NCBI GenBank assembly: GCA_963971535.1
Contig: OZ020589.1
Location: forward strand, 79,778,911-79,842,910
Source: Notolepis coatsorum
Taxonomy: Eukaryota > Chordata > Actinopteri > Aulopiformes > Paralepididae
Direction: 5' to 3'
Length of the DNA stretch: 64,000 nt
Shown: in pieces, positions 32,316 through 44,279 of the stretch
Position numbering within the stretch: the first letter of the stretch is position 1
How the letters are laid out: each line of letters starts with the position of its first letter
The notes under the pieces: model-generated
What the model saw: only the letters and a program-made list of their open reading frames with translations
What the model was told of the DNA's origin: nothing
Databases searched by the model: none
Position numbers and translations under genes: made by a program

Positions 32316-32984
32316 GAATGGTTTTTGAATGATGTATCAATACATCCATTCATAAAGATTATTGTCCGCCATCTTGGTTTCATTCCTAAAACCACAAACG
32401 GCGGAGTAATTGTAATTCGGTTGTGGGCAGGTTCTGGGATCATGAGCGTGTGTTATGATAAATAACAACGTCTAACTTGAGTGTTTCAGCCAATCAGAAT
32501 CGAGAAATGTGCATGCCATTGTATAATTGCAAGCTAACTAAAGCTGCTCCTAATTGATTATTTAAGTAATCGAAAGTGTCAGCTTCATTTGGTGAAAAGT
32601 AACATAGATAATCTTTATTGTAAAACCAACATTCATTCACAGTTCATTCAGTTGTTGACTTATTCAACAAGTGTGGCAGAATCCTTTTTTTATTTGTATT
32701 GTTGTCATTGCTTAGTTCACTTTAATCCATTACGTTTTTTCATCCAATTGAACCTTTATTTAAACTCGAGGGAATAAGGTTTTCCTTATTTACAGTGACG
32801 TTGAGTATACAATTAAAAGAGATAGAATAAAAGTAATCACAGCACGATAAAAACAAGATAAAAACCAGGAAACAAGAAAGAGAAAAAACGAAAAGCAATT
32901 ACAAAATGACGTACAGTGGTTGTTAATGAAAGATTTTAAATGGCCAAAGGTTAGAAGAATATCAAACTTTAAAGTGCATTGAAG
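32316..32984. other. No recognisable gene
   Basis: AT-rich with overlapping short frames and no known domain. A weak tail-like AATAAAAGTAATC occurs near 32826. Nothing else is identified. Confidence 0.45.
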
Positions 32985-33300
32985 GGTGTTCCCTTCAAGT
33001 TTGGGGGAACCTTAATTTAAGCATGAGCAAATCACTTGAGCGAGTTTGATAAAATCCAGAATTCCAATCCAACATTGTTGCAATGTAAGGGGGTTTGCTT
33101 ACCAACAAGAGCTTTGAAAATAAACAAATACTAATGTTTATTATGCCTCTCTGCAAGAGAGGGCCAACCAACCTTATCATACAGGAAACAGTGAGCATCA
33201 TAGCTATCACCAGTAATAAATCTGAGAGCAGAATGATGTGAAGATTTAAGAGTATAAGCAGCAGCATGTCTATTGAACATTCCCATAGTCCAAAACTGCT
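32985..33300 (-). pseudogene. LINE family G C-terminal fragment, minus strand
   Basis: Minus-strand frames read SHHSALRFITGDSYDAHCFL, YDKVGWPSLAERHNKH, then KPPYIATMLDWNSGFYQTRS, matching the plus-strand fragments at 1236 and 10936. Only about 100 codons and one frameshift are present, with no 5' part and no clear tail. Confidence 0.75.
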
Positions 33301-33324
33301 TTGACACTCCTCTTACTACTACGT

Positions 33325-34172
33325 AGCCTCTTAACATGCAACGGCCCCTATACGGGCCCTCTTTAGGTTGATTTGTCCACCGGCGCGACACAGCACTTTG
33401 GCGGCCCCTAGCGGCTCAGGTCTACATTTTTTAAATACAATATATGTAGACAATTAAAGCCATATTTGTTGCCTGTCAATTGCCACCTCAGGCGTCAAAA
33501 TCCGTTCAGCAGTTCTCGAGTTACATGCCGATAATGTGAGGCGTGCGCCATTGTACATGGCAGAGTCAGATTACCACCCCGACTCCAGAGACTCTAGCTC
33601 CGTCAATCATTTGGCAATCTCGAAAATGATTGGACAGGGCTGTAGCTAATGAGTGTGGCTTTCCAATGATACCCCACGTGGGGATATGCGAATCAGGGAT
33701 CTAGGTGAAAAGTCACGAGCAAAAACCGGAAGAGAAGAAAACGCTGAATGAATTGAAGTTAATGAGGAAATGGAATCCTGGAGAGCTTTTCTTTTTGTAC
33801 ATAGTTTACCAAAATCGCTCCTAATCACTCATTTCTGAACGGATTGTTATGAGATTTGGACATGTACTACATAAGACCTCAGGCTATGGACCCAGTGTGT
33901 TTTCCAGCTTATAACTATTTTTTGGAATATACTATTTTTGGATATTGCAACTACTACAGAAAAACGTGAGTAACAGGTTTTTCTACAACTCAAGTTCAGA
34001 CCTATGTTACTCTATTTCATTTTCTTTCTTTATTGTATCAGAAACTTCAGAATGTTATCTTTCAAAAGAGACCAGGCTTATGCATGTGCTATAAGTATAA
34101 GTATAGTATTTTGGTTTGCAAAAAAAGTATGCAGTACTCAAAAACAAAAATGGCCACTTTTTGGGGCGCCTG
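33325..34172 (+). mobile_element. Family B repeat, copy 3 (longest)
   Basis: Collinear with 17305-17900 over the GCGGCCCCTAGCGGCTCAGG, TTGTTGCCTGTCAATTGCC, TTCTCGAGTTACATGCCG and TACTACATAAGACCTCAGGC blocks, and extending beyond it to the TTAA at 34173. It has no coding capacity. The left end may be the TTAA in CTCTTAACATGCAACGG (about 33329). Its right border coincides with family C. Confidence 0.65.
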
Positions 34173-34867
34173 TTAACTCTTTGGACGCCAGACCCGATGA
34201 TAGTCGGGTTATCTCGCTGACCGTTCAGCGCCAGACCCGAGTATAGTTGGGTTTTCATCATTATTTCTTTTATTCGATATTTCCATTCATTACAGGCACA
34301 CGGACGTGGGGTTAACATGGGGAATCATCCTGAGAATGCCAAAGTGCAATACCGGCTGCATCCACCTAGGTGGCAGTATTAAGCACCCTTTGAAACATTA
34401 TATCTTGGCCTGTGCGTCGATCAAATGTCTCCGGTCCCACTTTTCTTTGTCGGGCGAGGCAGGCGGGTATCCCGATCCCATTGAGAAGTGTCAAATGCCT
34501 CCGATGCATCTGTTGTGGTGGATTATGATTTGGAAATAGTAGCGTGTATAGGCGAGAAGCGGCAACGCTTTTAGTGAAAATCACATTTACTGTATATCGT
34601 CGTTTTCTGGGATTAGACAGGATCACTCTAAAACTATATTCATATTCACCACGGTATAACACGCGAACGTATTGACGATTTTCTTTAATAATTTTTCATA
34701 TATTAAACGATAGATAGGTGATGTCAAATGGGCCATAGTATTGTATCCATAACTATAATATAGAATATATATATAGCCCTGCAAACGCTGCCACTTATTC
34801 CTATCTCTTAGAGGGTTGGCCCAGTAGGAACAAAAGATGGGCTAGACCGTGGCGTCCATTGAGTTAA
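34173..34867. mobile_element. TTAA-flanked non-autonomous transposon, family C
   Basis: Inverted ends TTAACTCTTTGGACGCCAG (34173) and TGGCGTCCATTGAGTTAA (ending 34867), with TTAA at both extremities. 695 bp and no transposase. Close to the left end, GCCAGACCCGATGATAGTCG and GCCAGACCCGAGTATAGTTG are a subterminal direct repeat. The end motif TTAACnCTTTGGACGCCA is different from but reminiscent of family A (TTAACACTTTnAGTGCCA). Confidence 0.8.
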
Positions 34868-35235
34868 GAGGCTAAACATTGGAAAGCTGGTTTTGGTCAT
34901 ATACAAGAGGCCACTTTTCTGACATAATTTACTCACAATATTGTCAAAATGATACCTAACCGTACATTTCTCATCTAGCCAGATGCCAAGATATATTCAT
35001 ACTCTGTAACTCCCTCAATAATAGATCCATTGGCAGCAGTTATATGCTGAGTATTATGGTCAGTTCAAGTTCCTTGGTAGAGTTACAAGGTTGTGACAGA
35101 TTCTGGTCCTTCGTCTACACAGCAATAGCATGCTAGTGTTGCAGCAGCCTCTGCATTATGAAATGTATCTGGGACAGTCAGATAATCTATGTTGCTTTGA
35201 CAGGCAGTTCTTCCCTCCTGAATGCACGCTAATGG
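34868..35235. other. No recognisable gene
   Basis: Non-coding. I see no repeat match inside the window and no conserved peptide. Confidence 0.45.
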
Positions 35236-35660
35236 CCTAGTTGATTGATTGATTGATTGATATTTTTTATTTTTGTGTCTTACATACAGATGTATGCCCA
35301 GCCCATATAGGCTTATAAGACACATAAACAATAAGTATATATATAGTATACTTAACAATAAGTATATAGACCAAGATGGCCACAAAAAAGAAAACAAAAT
35401 AAAACATAACACGCTGTAAACAATGTACTTCAAAGAAACGAGAGGAATTCATATAAAATTATATAGGATATAAAGTGTCATGCTTTCTCCAAAAATCCTG
35501 CAAAAAAAAAAAAAAAAAAAAAAAAAAGATTGCAGAATGGGTACAATACAGTACGGCTCAATACACACAATTGTTAAGGGGATGCAGACCAGAGAAAGAC
35601 TTTCGTCTTGTTTACATCAGGGTCCCCCATTTTCAATTCATAATGAATTGTAAGTAAGGG
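35236..35660 (-). mobile_element. Retroposon tails on the minus strand (including family D copy 3)
   Basis: TTGATTGATTGATTGATATT at about 35240 looks like the tail of a minus-strand retroposon whose 3' UTR runs to about 35500. After a 27-bp poly-A run (35501-35527), ATTGCAGAATGGGTACAATA and TTAAGGGGATGCAGACCAGA mark another family D end, reading minus, to about 35655. No coding part is present for either. Confidence 0.65.
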
Positions 35661-36412
<752 letters not shown>

Positions 36413-36549
36413 CTAGCACCCAGCTGTCTCTGCCTGGCTGTTTATTAGCGTCCTGGCAGCCCCTATAATGATCAGCCATACTGTATTTTGGAACATCTAA
36501 ATATGTATGACCCCAGGGGTGCATTTACAAGGGGTCTCTTTTTAAATGT

Positions 36550-37374
<825 letters not shown>

Positions 37375-39087
37375 TGTTGTTGTATCTTGACTCAAGCTGA
37401 CTCAATGACACCCTGAACTCCCCAACGTATTATCCTTCACATGATCAGTGCAGCAAGCCACTCCCAGAGAACACAGCTGTTGGTACCCAGCAACAGAACT
37501 GCTATGGAGGACATTTATCACTTCCTGTGAGCAGAGGTCAGAGCAACTCAAAGGTCCAATTGCACTTGTTAAAACTCCAAGTAAAAAAATAAATGTTTAC
37601 TAGTTATATGAGTGGCAGTTGTATGGGGCAAATTGGCTAAACATATAGTGATGGAATAAATACACAGTTGGCTGTAGCATGTGTCCTTTGACTTCACAGG
37701 ACCATTGTTTTCAACACCTTGTCAACATCCAGTTGTGTACTAAGACAAATAGTGCAAGGAGACAACTTGATTGCTTCCCAAACCGAGTTCCCTAAGAGGT
37801 CATGGTTGCTTCTGTGAAACAAGCTGTGATGCTGACAAATGGGGTCAACTGAAAAGTAACAGATCATGTGTGTATGTGGTAAATTCCCACAGACTTTCTA
37901 CAATAATTTGAGGTTATTGTAGTACAATACAATGAGATTGATTATCTGGAAGGAGGAGGAAGGATTCATACTTGATAGAGTTGTTGGTCTCCTCATCTGA
38001 CTTAGCAGATGAGAAATAAACGTGTACGCCAGACAAACCAGAACTGTAGTTCAACTCAACTGATTTATTTGAGCCAGGGCCAAGAGTGAATAGAAGGTTG
38101 CCTTTTACATACAAAAGATTATCAGAGAACATTAACAGGGCTGTCTGTGTACAGAAATATCACAATCAGGTTTGCATCTCAAACCTCAATAATGTACATA
38201 AAACAGTCACTTGGTTAACATAATCTGAACATACATTAACCATACTGCACACATTATACATGAGTAAATCTGGTTTCAGACATTAAGCTTAAACAACAAA
38301 TGGTGTTTCCCATGATTTACTCACATAAAATGCAAACAGTACAGCAGTCTCTCGATGGTGGAGGGGTGGTGGAGCCCCCAGACCCCCTGGGGTTGGTCCG
38401 GTCTGAGAGCTCCCGAATTACCAAAATGTCCCCTCCTTTATACTACAATTTCTAGCCAAAATAGAATACAGTTCACTATTACAGTTGATCCAATCAGGCG
38501 TCTCCTGTGGGGGGTCTCCTGTGGGCGCTGGCAGCCCCCCCCCCCCCCCCCTGGGGTGTGGCGACGTGATGGGACAGAGACAGAAGGGGCCCATCGGTGG
38601 CCCACGTCCGTGTGATCTTTTGCTGAGATGAAGGGGCCTGTCTTGTCTCACGAGGGGGGGTGTGACATGATGTCCTCGGGTGGGGGGTGTGAATACGCTT
38701 TGACCCTTTGGGCCTTATTACCATACAGTACTAATCTGGCCACATAGTGGGTGTGACCTTTGTCTATTCAACTATCCCTGCCACCACTTCTGCTAAACAG
38801 TATACAAGGCTGTTTATGAAATTCAACTCAATATTACCACATGTATTAATGCATATATTGATAAATGAACATGGTGTTGCATGTGGTTATACTCTGATAT
38901 CAATGAGAATATAAATCATGCACTAAAAAGGCTAGTCTGATGTTTGAATTAAGTATGAAATATTGTAAGGTTGTTACACATTCACGCAACACCTTTACTG
39001 CTAGATACCACACACCACACACCACACTGTTCCACTTTAGAGAATCTCTCAAGTAACAACCGAAACTATTTCCTATGATCCATTATA
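37375..39087. other. No clear gene; possible minus-strand solo LTR
   Basis: No conserved coding region. Between about 37900 and 38780 the minus strand has a C/G-rich block with a 17-base C run (about 38538-38554) followed by AATAAATCAGTTGAGTTGAA near 38060-38042, an arrangement like a U3-R-U5 unit with a polyadenylation signal. Without a second copy or primer site the LTR reading is only a suggestion. Confidence 0.35.
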
Positions 39088-39345
39088 TGTCAAGTCAAGA
39101 GTTTTATTTGTCACGGCATACAAGCATACAGTGAAATGCGGGTGGTCATGCCCGCAGCGATTGTGCAATAATACAAGTAATAAGAATAAGACATAACAGG
39201 TATAATGTACATAAAGTTTACAAAAAGCATGGTAAAAGACATGCTAAGGTCCTGCGATAGTGCAATACAGTGTTAGCTACGGATGAGGCACTGGGTCTTA
39301 TGTACACTACTATACAATACTATACTATACAATACAATATACAGT
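39088..39345 (-). mobile_element. L2 3' UTR fragment, minus strand, split by the BEL element
   Basis: TCAAGAGTTTTATTTGTCAC and ACAGTGAAATGCGGGTGGTC match the L2 3' end at 19557-19640. The fragment resumes after BEL at 47969-48061 (TTTAAAGTGACCTTTTCATT, like 19838-19870). BEL therefore integrated into an older L2 end. Confidence 0.75.
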
Positions 39346-39350
39346 TATAC

Positions 39351-40713
39351 TGTTGTGAAGGATCAGATTAAACCGAATATATATATTTATTTATGGATAT
39401 ATATTTAATAGTATTTGTATATCGTTTGATATCCCTTGTATATTCCTTGTACATATACACTGAATATCCCTTTAGTCTACTAACAGCCCATAATAGTTTC
39501 ATTCTCTCATTGGACAAGAACCTGGCGCCAGCAGCCAAGCCCCTTGGTTCAAGTTCAATCGTGCCGACGAACATGTCGTTACAAGCCCGGTTCCGCGTAG
39601 GAATACGTCTGGCGAAATACGAATGGTACTATTTGTTCACAGCGCATATATATATGGCGCAAGTAAAGTAGAACTTTCTTTTAGTCCATTAGTCCTTTAC
39701 CCTCCAACCTAGAAACAGACGTGAAGCCTCACCCACGACCCACGTGTGGTGCAGTATGGCCTACTTGGCCTCAGAATAGACATTGAGACATCGTGTGGAT
39801 TAATAGTTGAATTGTCATAGTTTGGCACTATACCGTCGAGTGGGACGTATTTCTATTAAGTTAATAATAGTCTATTATGTATGGTGCATCGTTCGGTTAG
39901 AGTTATAAAGTGAGCAGTACCCCCATCGTTCCTGGCGTTATCTAGAGTCTTAACCAGGCTGGGCAGACCACGTGTGGTGCTTTCATCCGAGGAGTTCTGG
40001 GCCAGGACGAGTGGACCTGCACATTGGATTACTTTACCCGGACGACGGCGAGCCCTACACGGCTTGGATTATCTACTTGCTTTGGGTGCTTTGATTATGC
40101 CATGGATAACAGCCAACACTAGTGAGTGTTGGAACTACCCCCCGAGAGGAGTCCAGGTGAGACGGCGCTCTACCCCGAGTGAGGTCGCCTCACGTCTCTT
40201 CGTTGTGGACCGGCAGCTACCGTCTACAAGAGGGCCCAGCTGTATTCATCTGTGGACCGAGGTTCTGTGGGCACCGTGTTCAGCACTCTGAATTCTCCCA
40301 AGAAATCGTTGGCCAGATGGGATATCGCCGGCGGCTCTCCTAACCCCCCCCTTTAGTGTATCCAGCTATAATCATTTAAGTACCATCGCTATAGTTCCCT
40401 AAAGAACCAGGTTGTATACTTGCTCCCTGCGTAACCAGAGATTGGACATTCAATGTTGATTTGCCTACGAATACTCATTTGCCTTACAAGTGCATTCAAA
40501 TCATAAATGTCATTAAGTGAACGTTGTATATACCCTTTGCTATATAAAATATTCGATTTATACATTTGTGTGGACTTGGTTTCATCAGGTGGGAAAGTGT
40601 TCATCATATCTATATCATGTACTGTGTGGCCAGTAGTTAAAGTACATAATCGGTAGTGGTTTAATGATACCATACTTATCAATACAGTCAGGGAATTGTA
40701 CCCCTCAGTTACA
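39351..40713 (+). repeat. BEL 5' LTR
   Basis: 1363 bp, TGTTGTGAAGG...CTCAGTTACA, TG...CA ends. It differs from the 3' LTR by A/T near 39713, a missing A near 39818, G/T near 40441, and lacks a 29-base segment after CTAACCCCCCC near 40352. Frames of about 90-105 residues inside both LTRs are identical because the LTRs are. Confidence 0.96.
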
Positions 40714-40715
40714 AT

Positions 40716-40732
40716 TGGTCCTTCGAGCCGGA
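40716..40732 (+). promoter_or_regulatory. BEL primer binding site, tRNA-Tyr type
   Basis: TGGTCCTTCGAGCCGGA begins two bases after the LTR. It is complementary to TCCGGCTCGAAGGACCA, the 3' end of vertebrate tRNA-Tyr (T arm, acceptor stem and CCA), over 17 bases. Confidence 0.8.
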
Positions 40733-40781
40733 TGGTAACTAGTGTAATATTAATATAGTGTTATTAATATTGAAATGGCCT

Positions 40782-43700
40782 ATGATGAACACTCCACAAA
40801 ACGGCCCTCCTAACGTAGAACGCCCGCGGCGCAGACGACAGACACCTCAGTACTTAGAGGATTACGCTGTCAGTCAACTACCTAGCCTTCGACAAACGGT
40901 AAACGCGGTAAAAGTAGAAAGTAAAATTATGTCTGACCTTAACGACCAGGTTACCCCGACCACAGAGGCCCTAGTGGGTTCTAATGTAACTGACCAAGCT
41001 CCCGGTGGGGACCAGGAGGGAGCTGACATGCCTTTACCCCCCGCCAATACCGAAGAAGTAGTCCCCGACCAGCCCCGGGAGGAAGACAACCCTACAGAGA
41101 GAGAACTCTGCACGGAAGAAGAGGAGGAGAGCGCCGAGGAAATAGAGCTCCAGGACTCCCCAACGAGTACAGCCAGGAGCGGCTCACCTCTACAACCGTC
41201 TTCCCCCAGCGAAGCGGAGAGGACGCTATCACAGGCGTTCCTCGCCAGCCTGACAGCCTCTACCGAACGCGATCGACTTCAGGGTGAACGCGATCGACTT
41301 CAGGGTGAACGCGATCGACTCCAAGCACAGACGCTTAGCGAGCGCGAACAACTCCAAGCGCAGCAACGGAGCGAAGAAGAGCGCATACGCCTGGAGATGA
41401 GACGCCTTCAGACGGAAGAGAATATGGCAAGAGACCGGGCCGACGCCCAGCGCGCCGCTGCCGGTGCCCAAAGAGAAGCAGATCTCACCAAGCGCGAAGC
41501 CGAGCGCAACAGACTACAAGCGCAGCTAATGGAGCAGCTGATCCTCAAGGCAACACCCTCTCCCTCCGCCAGGGGTTCAAGGAACTCGTCGAGACAACAG
41601 TCAAGGGCAGCGTCTCCTAACCGAGCAAGCGACCCTGAACTTGACCAACAGACCAAGCCTATACCCCCCGCAGACCCCCTTCCCAGACCGGTCCAAGCGA
41701 GACCCAGCTACAAGGAAGGAGCGGCATACACTGCGGAGAAGCTAAATAAACGACTACAGGATCTAGAGGACCTGATAGAAGAAGAAGAGGGAGAGGAGGA
41801 GAACCAAGCCCGACGACAGCACAGTACTCCACCGGACCAGGAGGTCCAGTACAGCCCAGGCTATACCCCCGCGGCGCTGCGCTACAGACCCCCGACTCTA
41901 TTCACGGGTGAGCACGACGCACGACCAGCCCCGAGGAATAGCACCTGGACCAGCGGGCCATGGTACCCTGCCGGTACCAGCCCACAGAGAGGCGCAAGAG
42001 GAGACTCGCCTAGGAGGTCTCTCCCCCAACGCTCGCCGATGTATCAGCCATCCACGGCGTCATACATTGCCACACCGACGTTTCCAGACTTCACCTATGA
42101 AAATCGAGCACAGTACACGGAGCTCCGGATGTGCTTAGAGACAATGATGGTGGATGTCGCTGATGAACGCCACAAGTATGCAATATTACTGAAACACCTG
42201 AAAGTACCGCGAGCGCACAATATAGCGCTAGCCTATGCCACCTCTACGACCCCATACACCGCGGCTCTAGCAGCGCTGGACCAGAGATATGGACGTATAT
42301 GGGATTACGTAATCCAAGAGATAAGGCATATTGACCGCCTACCCCCAGCAACAGACAATCGCTCATTAGACGACCTGTCTATAAAAGTGCAGTCCCTGGT
42401 AGGGATGCTGGGAGCGCAACGGGAAAAGGGTATGCACGAGCTATACGCCAACTCTAACGTCGAGAGGATTTTAGAGAAGCTGCCACCCGCCAGACAAGAG
42501 CGCTTCAGGCGGCAGAGAGACCACCGTGATCCTAACGGTCCCGAACCATCCCTCCTCGATCTAGCCGACTTCCTGGCGAGAGAAGTCAGCAGCCTACGAC
42601 TGGATACGTTCGGGCGGAGCACACCAAGCTCCAGAGAGGGACCCAGGAGAATAAACGATGGAAGAAGATCGGTGACTGTCATGCACCAATCAGAATCAGT
42701 ACCGAGCAGTAAGAACCACAGTACCCCCTCGAGAAAAGAGAAGTGGAAGATGGTGTGCCCGTACTGCGAGAAGGAACACTGGCTGTCACAATGTGACCTG
42801 TTCACAAAGATGAATGCAGAAGAAGTGAGTCAATGGATAAAGTCCAACAGGCGCTGTTACCGATGTGCGCGCAGTCACATGGCAGCCGAATGCCGCCTAA
42901 AGAAGAGGTGCAGTCGGTGTGACGGAGCCCATCTAGATGTACTACACGACAGTAACAGAAGAAAGCCTGCACCTGCACCATCGAGCAGCACCAAGGCAAG
43001 TGTCATGTACATTGACCCCGCCAGCAGCAGCGGCGCCCAAGTGCTCTTAAAGGTAGTCCGTGTAACATTGAGCTACCAAGATAAAGTCATGGACACTTAC
43101 GCCGTCCTTGATGACGGGTCAGAGAAGACCCTTCTGATCGCGTCCGCTGCGGCCCAGCTGGGACTGCGGGGGAGCGAGAACCAAATGACGATTCGGACAA
43201 TAAGAAGAGATTTAAAGACGATAAAGGGCGAGAATGTCTCCTTCACTATCGCAGCAAGCGGGCAGCCAGAGCGACGGTATAGGATTACAAATGCTTTCAC
43301 CAGCCAAGAAATAGGACTATCACAGTACACCTACCCCATCGCCAAGCTGATGGATAAATATGTGCACCTGCGTCAACTACCTATCCCGCTCATAGACGGC
43401 GCCACCCCGAGCCTGCTGATAGGCTCCGACCATGCAGACCTCATAGTCCCGATAGACCGGGTCCATACAGGACCCCGAGGCTGTCCTGCAGCAGTCGAGA
43501 CCCGCCTAGGGTGGACACTACAAGGCCCCCTCGCTAAATCTCTCAACCGAACAGCAGCCACTAGCTGCCTCCACTCCAGAGCGACAGAAGAAGACACCAC
43601 TCTCCTGCAGCATGTCGAGAGGCTATGGACACTAGAGACAATGCCCTTTAAGAACGAAAAGAAAGACATTCGTTCTAAAGAAGACATTTACGCCATAAAC

Positions 43701-44279
43701 CTCCTCGAGCAAGGGACAAAGAGAGTCACAGTCGGCGGAGTGATGAGATACGCAACTCCACTCCTGAGGCGAGAGGGAATGCCCACCTTTCACGCCACGA
43801 AAGAAGCTACGGAGCGGTATCTATTGAACACAGAGCGGCGCCTAGCCAAAGACCCCGCTCAAGAGAGTGTGTACCGCGCTGAGATTGAGAAGCTAATCAC
43901 AGCGGGACACGTAACGAAGATTGACTGGCGACGCCGTGCGCTGCTCCGCGCCTCTCTGATCAAAGGCGGCTTTGATCTCAGGCAGTGGGCCAGCAGCGAC
44001 CCGCAAGTATTGCGCAGCCTCTCCCCCGCGGACAAGGCTGCCAGCAGCGAGACCTGGATGGCGACAATCCCAGGAGAAGCCCAAGAAATGACACTAGGAT
44101 TAGTCTGGCGCTTCAAAACAGACTCGCTCCACTATAGACACAAACCCCTGACCACGGAGCAGGGAAGGTCGACGGCGATACCGACCACCAGACGGAGTGT
44201 GTACAGAACACTCGCCAGACAATATGACCCGTTGGGATGTATTCTACCTTACACCACCAGGGCAAAGATGATTGTATGA
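40782..44279 (+). CDS. BEL gag-protease and RT remnant ORF
   Basis: 1165 codons from ATG 40782 (the frame is open from 40758). Order: an acidic N-terminus; a long charged coiled coil at about residues 150-256 with three ERDRLQG heptads; a Pao-type gag domain at about 433-593 (FPDFTYENRAQYTELR and following); CX2CX3HX4C knuckles at about 659-726 (CPYCEKEHWLSQC, CYRCARSHMAAEC, CSRCDGAHLDVLH); an aspartic protease with VLDDGSEKT near 773-782. After TERYLLNTERRLAKDP and GHVTKI the RT palm is missing: the text jumps to GGFDLRQWASSDP, which lies after the catalytic box in the family. TGA at 44277 ends it in frame with the rest. Confidence 0.93.
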   Translation: MMNTPQNGPPNVERPRRRRQTPQYLEDYAVSQLPSLRQTVNAVKVESKIMSDLNDQVTPTTEALVGSNVTDQAPGGDQEGADMPLPPANTEEVVPDQPREEDNPTERELCTEEEEESAEEIELQDSPTSTARSGSPLQPSSPSEAERTLSQAFLASLTASTERDRLQGERDRLQGERDRLQAQTLSEREQLQAQQRSEEERIRLEMRRLQTEENMARDRADAQRAAAGAQREADLTKREAERNRLQAQLMEQLILKATPSPSARGSRNSSRQQSRAASPNRASDPELDQQTKPIPPADPLPRPVQARPSYKEGAAYTAEKLNKRLQDLEDLIEEEEGEEENQARRQHSTPPDQEVQYSPGYTPAALRYRPPTLFTGEHDARPAPRNSTWTSGPWYPAGTSPQRGARGDSPRRSLPQRSPMYQPSTASYIATPTFPDFTYENRAQYTELRMCLETMMVDVADERHKYAILLKHLKVPRAHNIALAYATSTTPYTAALAALDQRYGRIWDYVIQEIRHIDRLPPATDNRSLDDLSIKVQSLVGMLGAQREKGMHELYANSNVERILEKLPPARQERFRRQRDHRDPNGPEPSLLDLADFLAREVSSLRLDTFGRSTPSSREGPRRINDGRRSVTVMHQSESVPSSKNHSTPSRKEKWKMVCPYCEKEHWLSQCDLFTKMNAEEVSQWIKSNRRCYRCARSHMAAECRLKKRCSRCDGAHLDVLHDSNRRKPAPAPSSSTKASVMYIDPASSSGAQVLLKVVRVTLSYQDKVMDTYAVLDDGSEKTLLIASAAAQLGLRGSENQMTIRTIRRDLKTIKGENVSFTIAASGQPERRYRITNAFTSQEIGLSQYTYPIAKLMDKYVHLRQLPIPLIDGATPSLLIGSDHADLIVPIDRVHTGPRGCPAAVETRLGWTLQGPLAKSLNRTAATSCLHSRATEEDTTLLQHVERLWTLETMPFKNEKKDIRSKEDIYAINLLEQGTKRVTVGGVMRYATPLLRREGMPTFHATKEATERYLLNTERRLAKDPAQESVYRAEIEKLITAGHVTKIDWRRRALLRASLIKGGFDLRQWASSDPQVLRSLSPADKAASSETWMATIPGEAQEMTLGLVWRFKTDSLHYRHKPLTTEQGRSTAIPTTRRSVYRTLARQYDPLGCILPYTTRAKMIV

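Noticed and set aside
37900..38780. Confident solo LTR call
   Set aside because: Only a polyadenylation signal and GC-rich U3-like composition are visible; no second copy, primer site or target duplication supports exact ends.
40758..40781. BEL gag start at 40758
   Set aside because: The codon there is GTG; the first ATG in the frame is at 40782 and fits the expected gag start.
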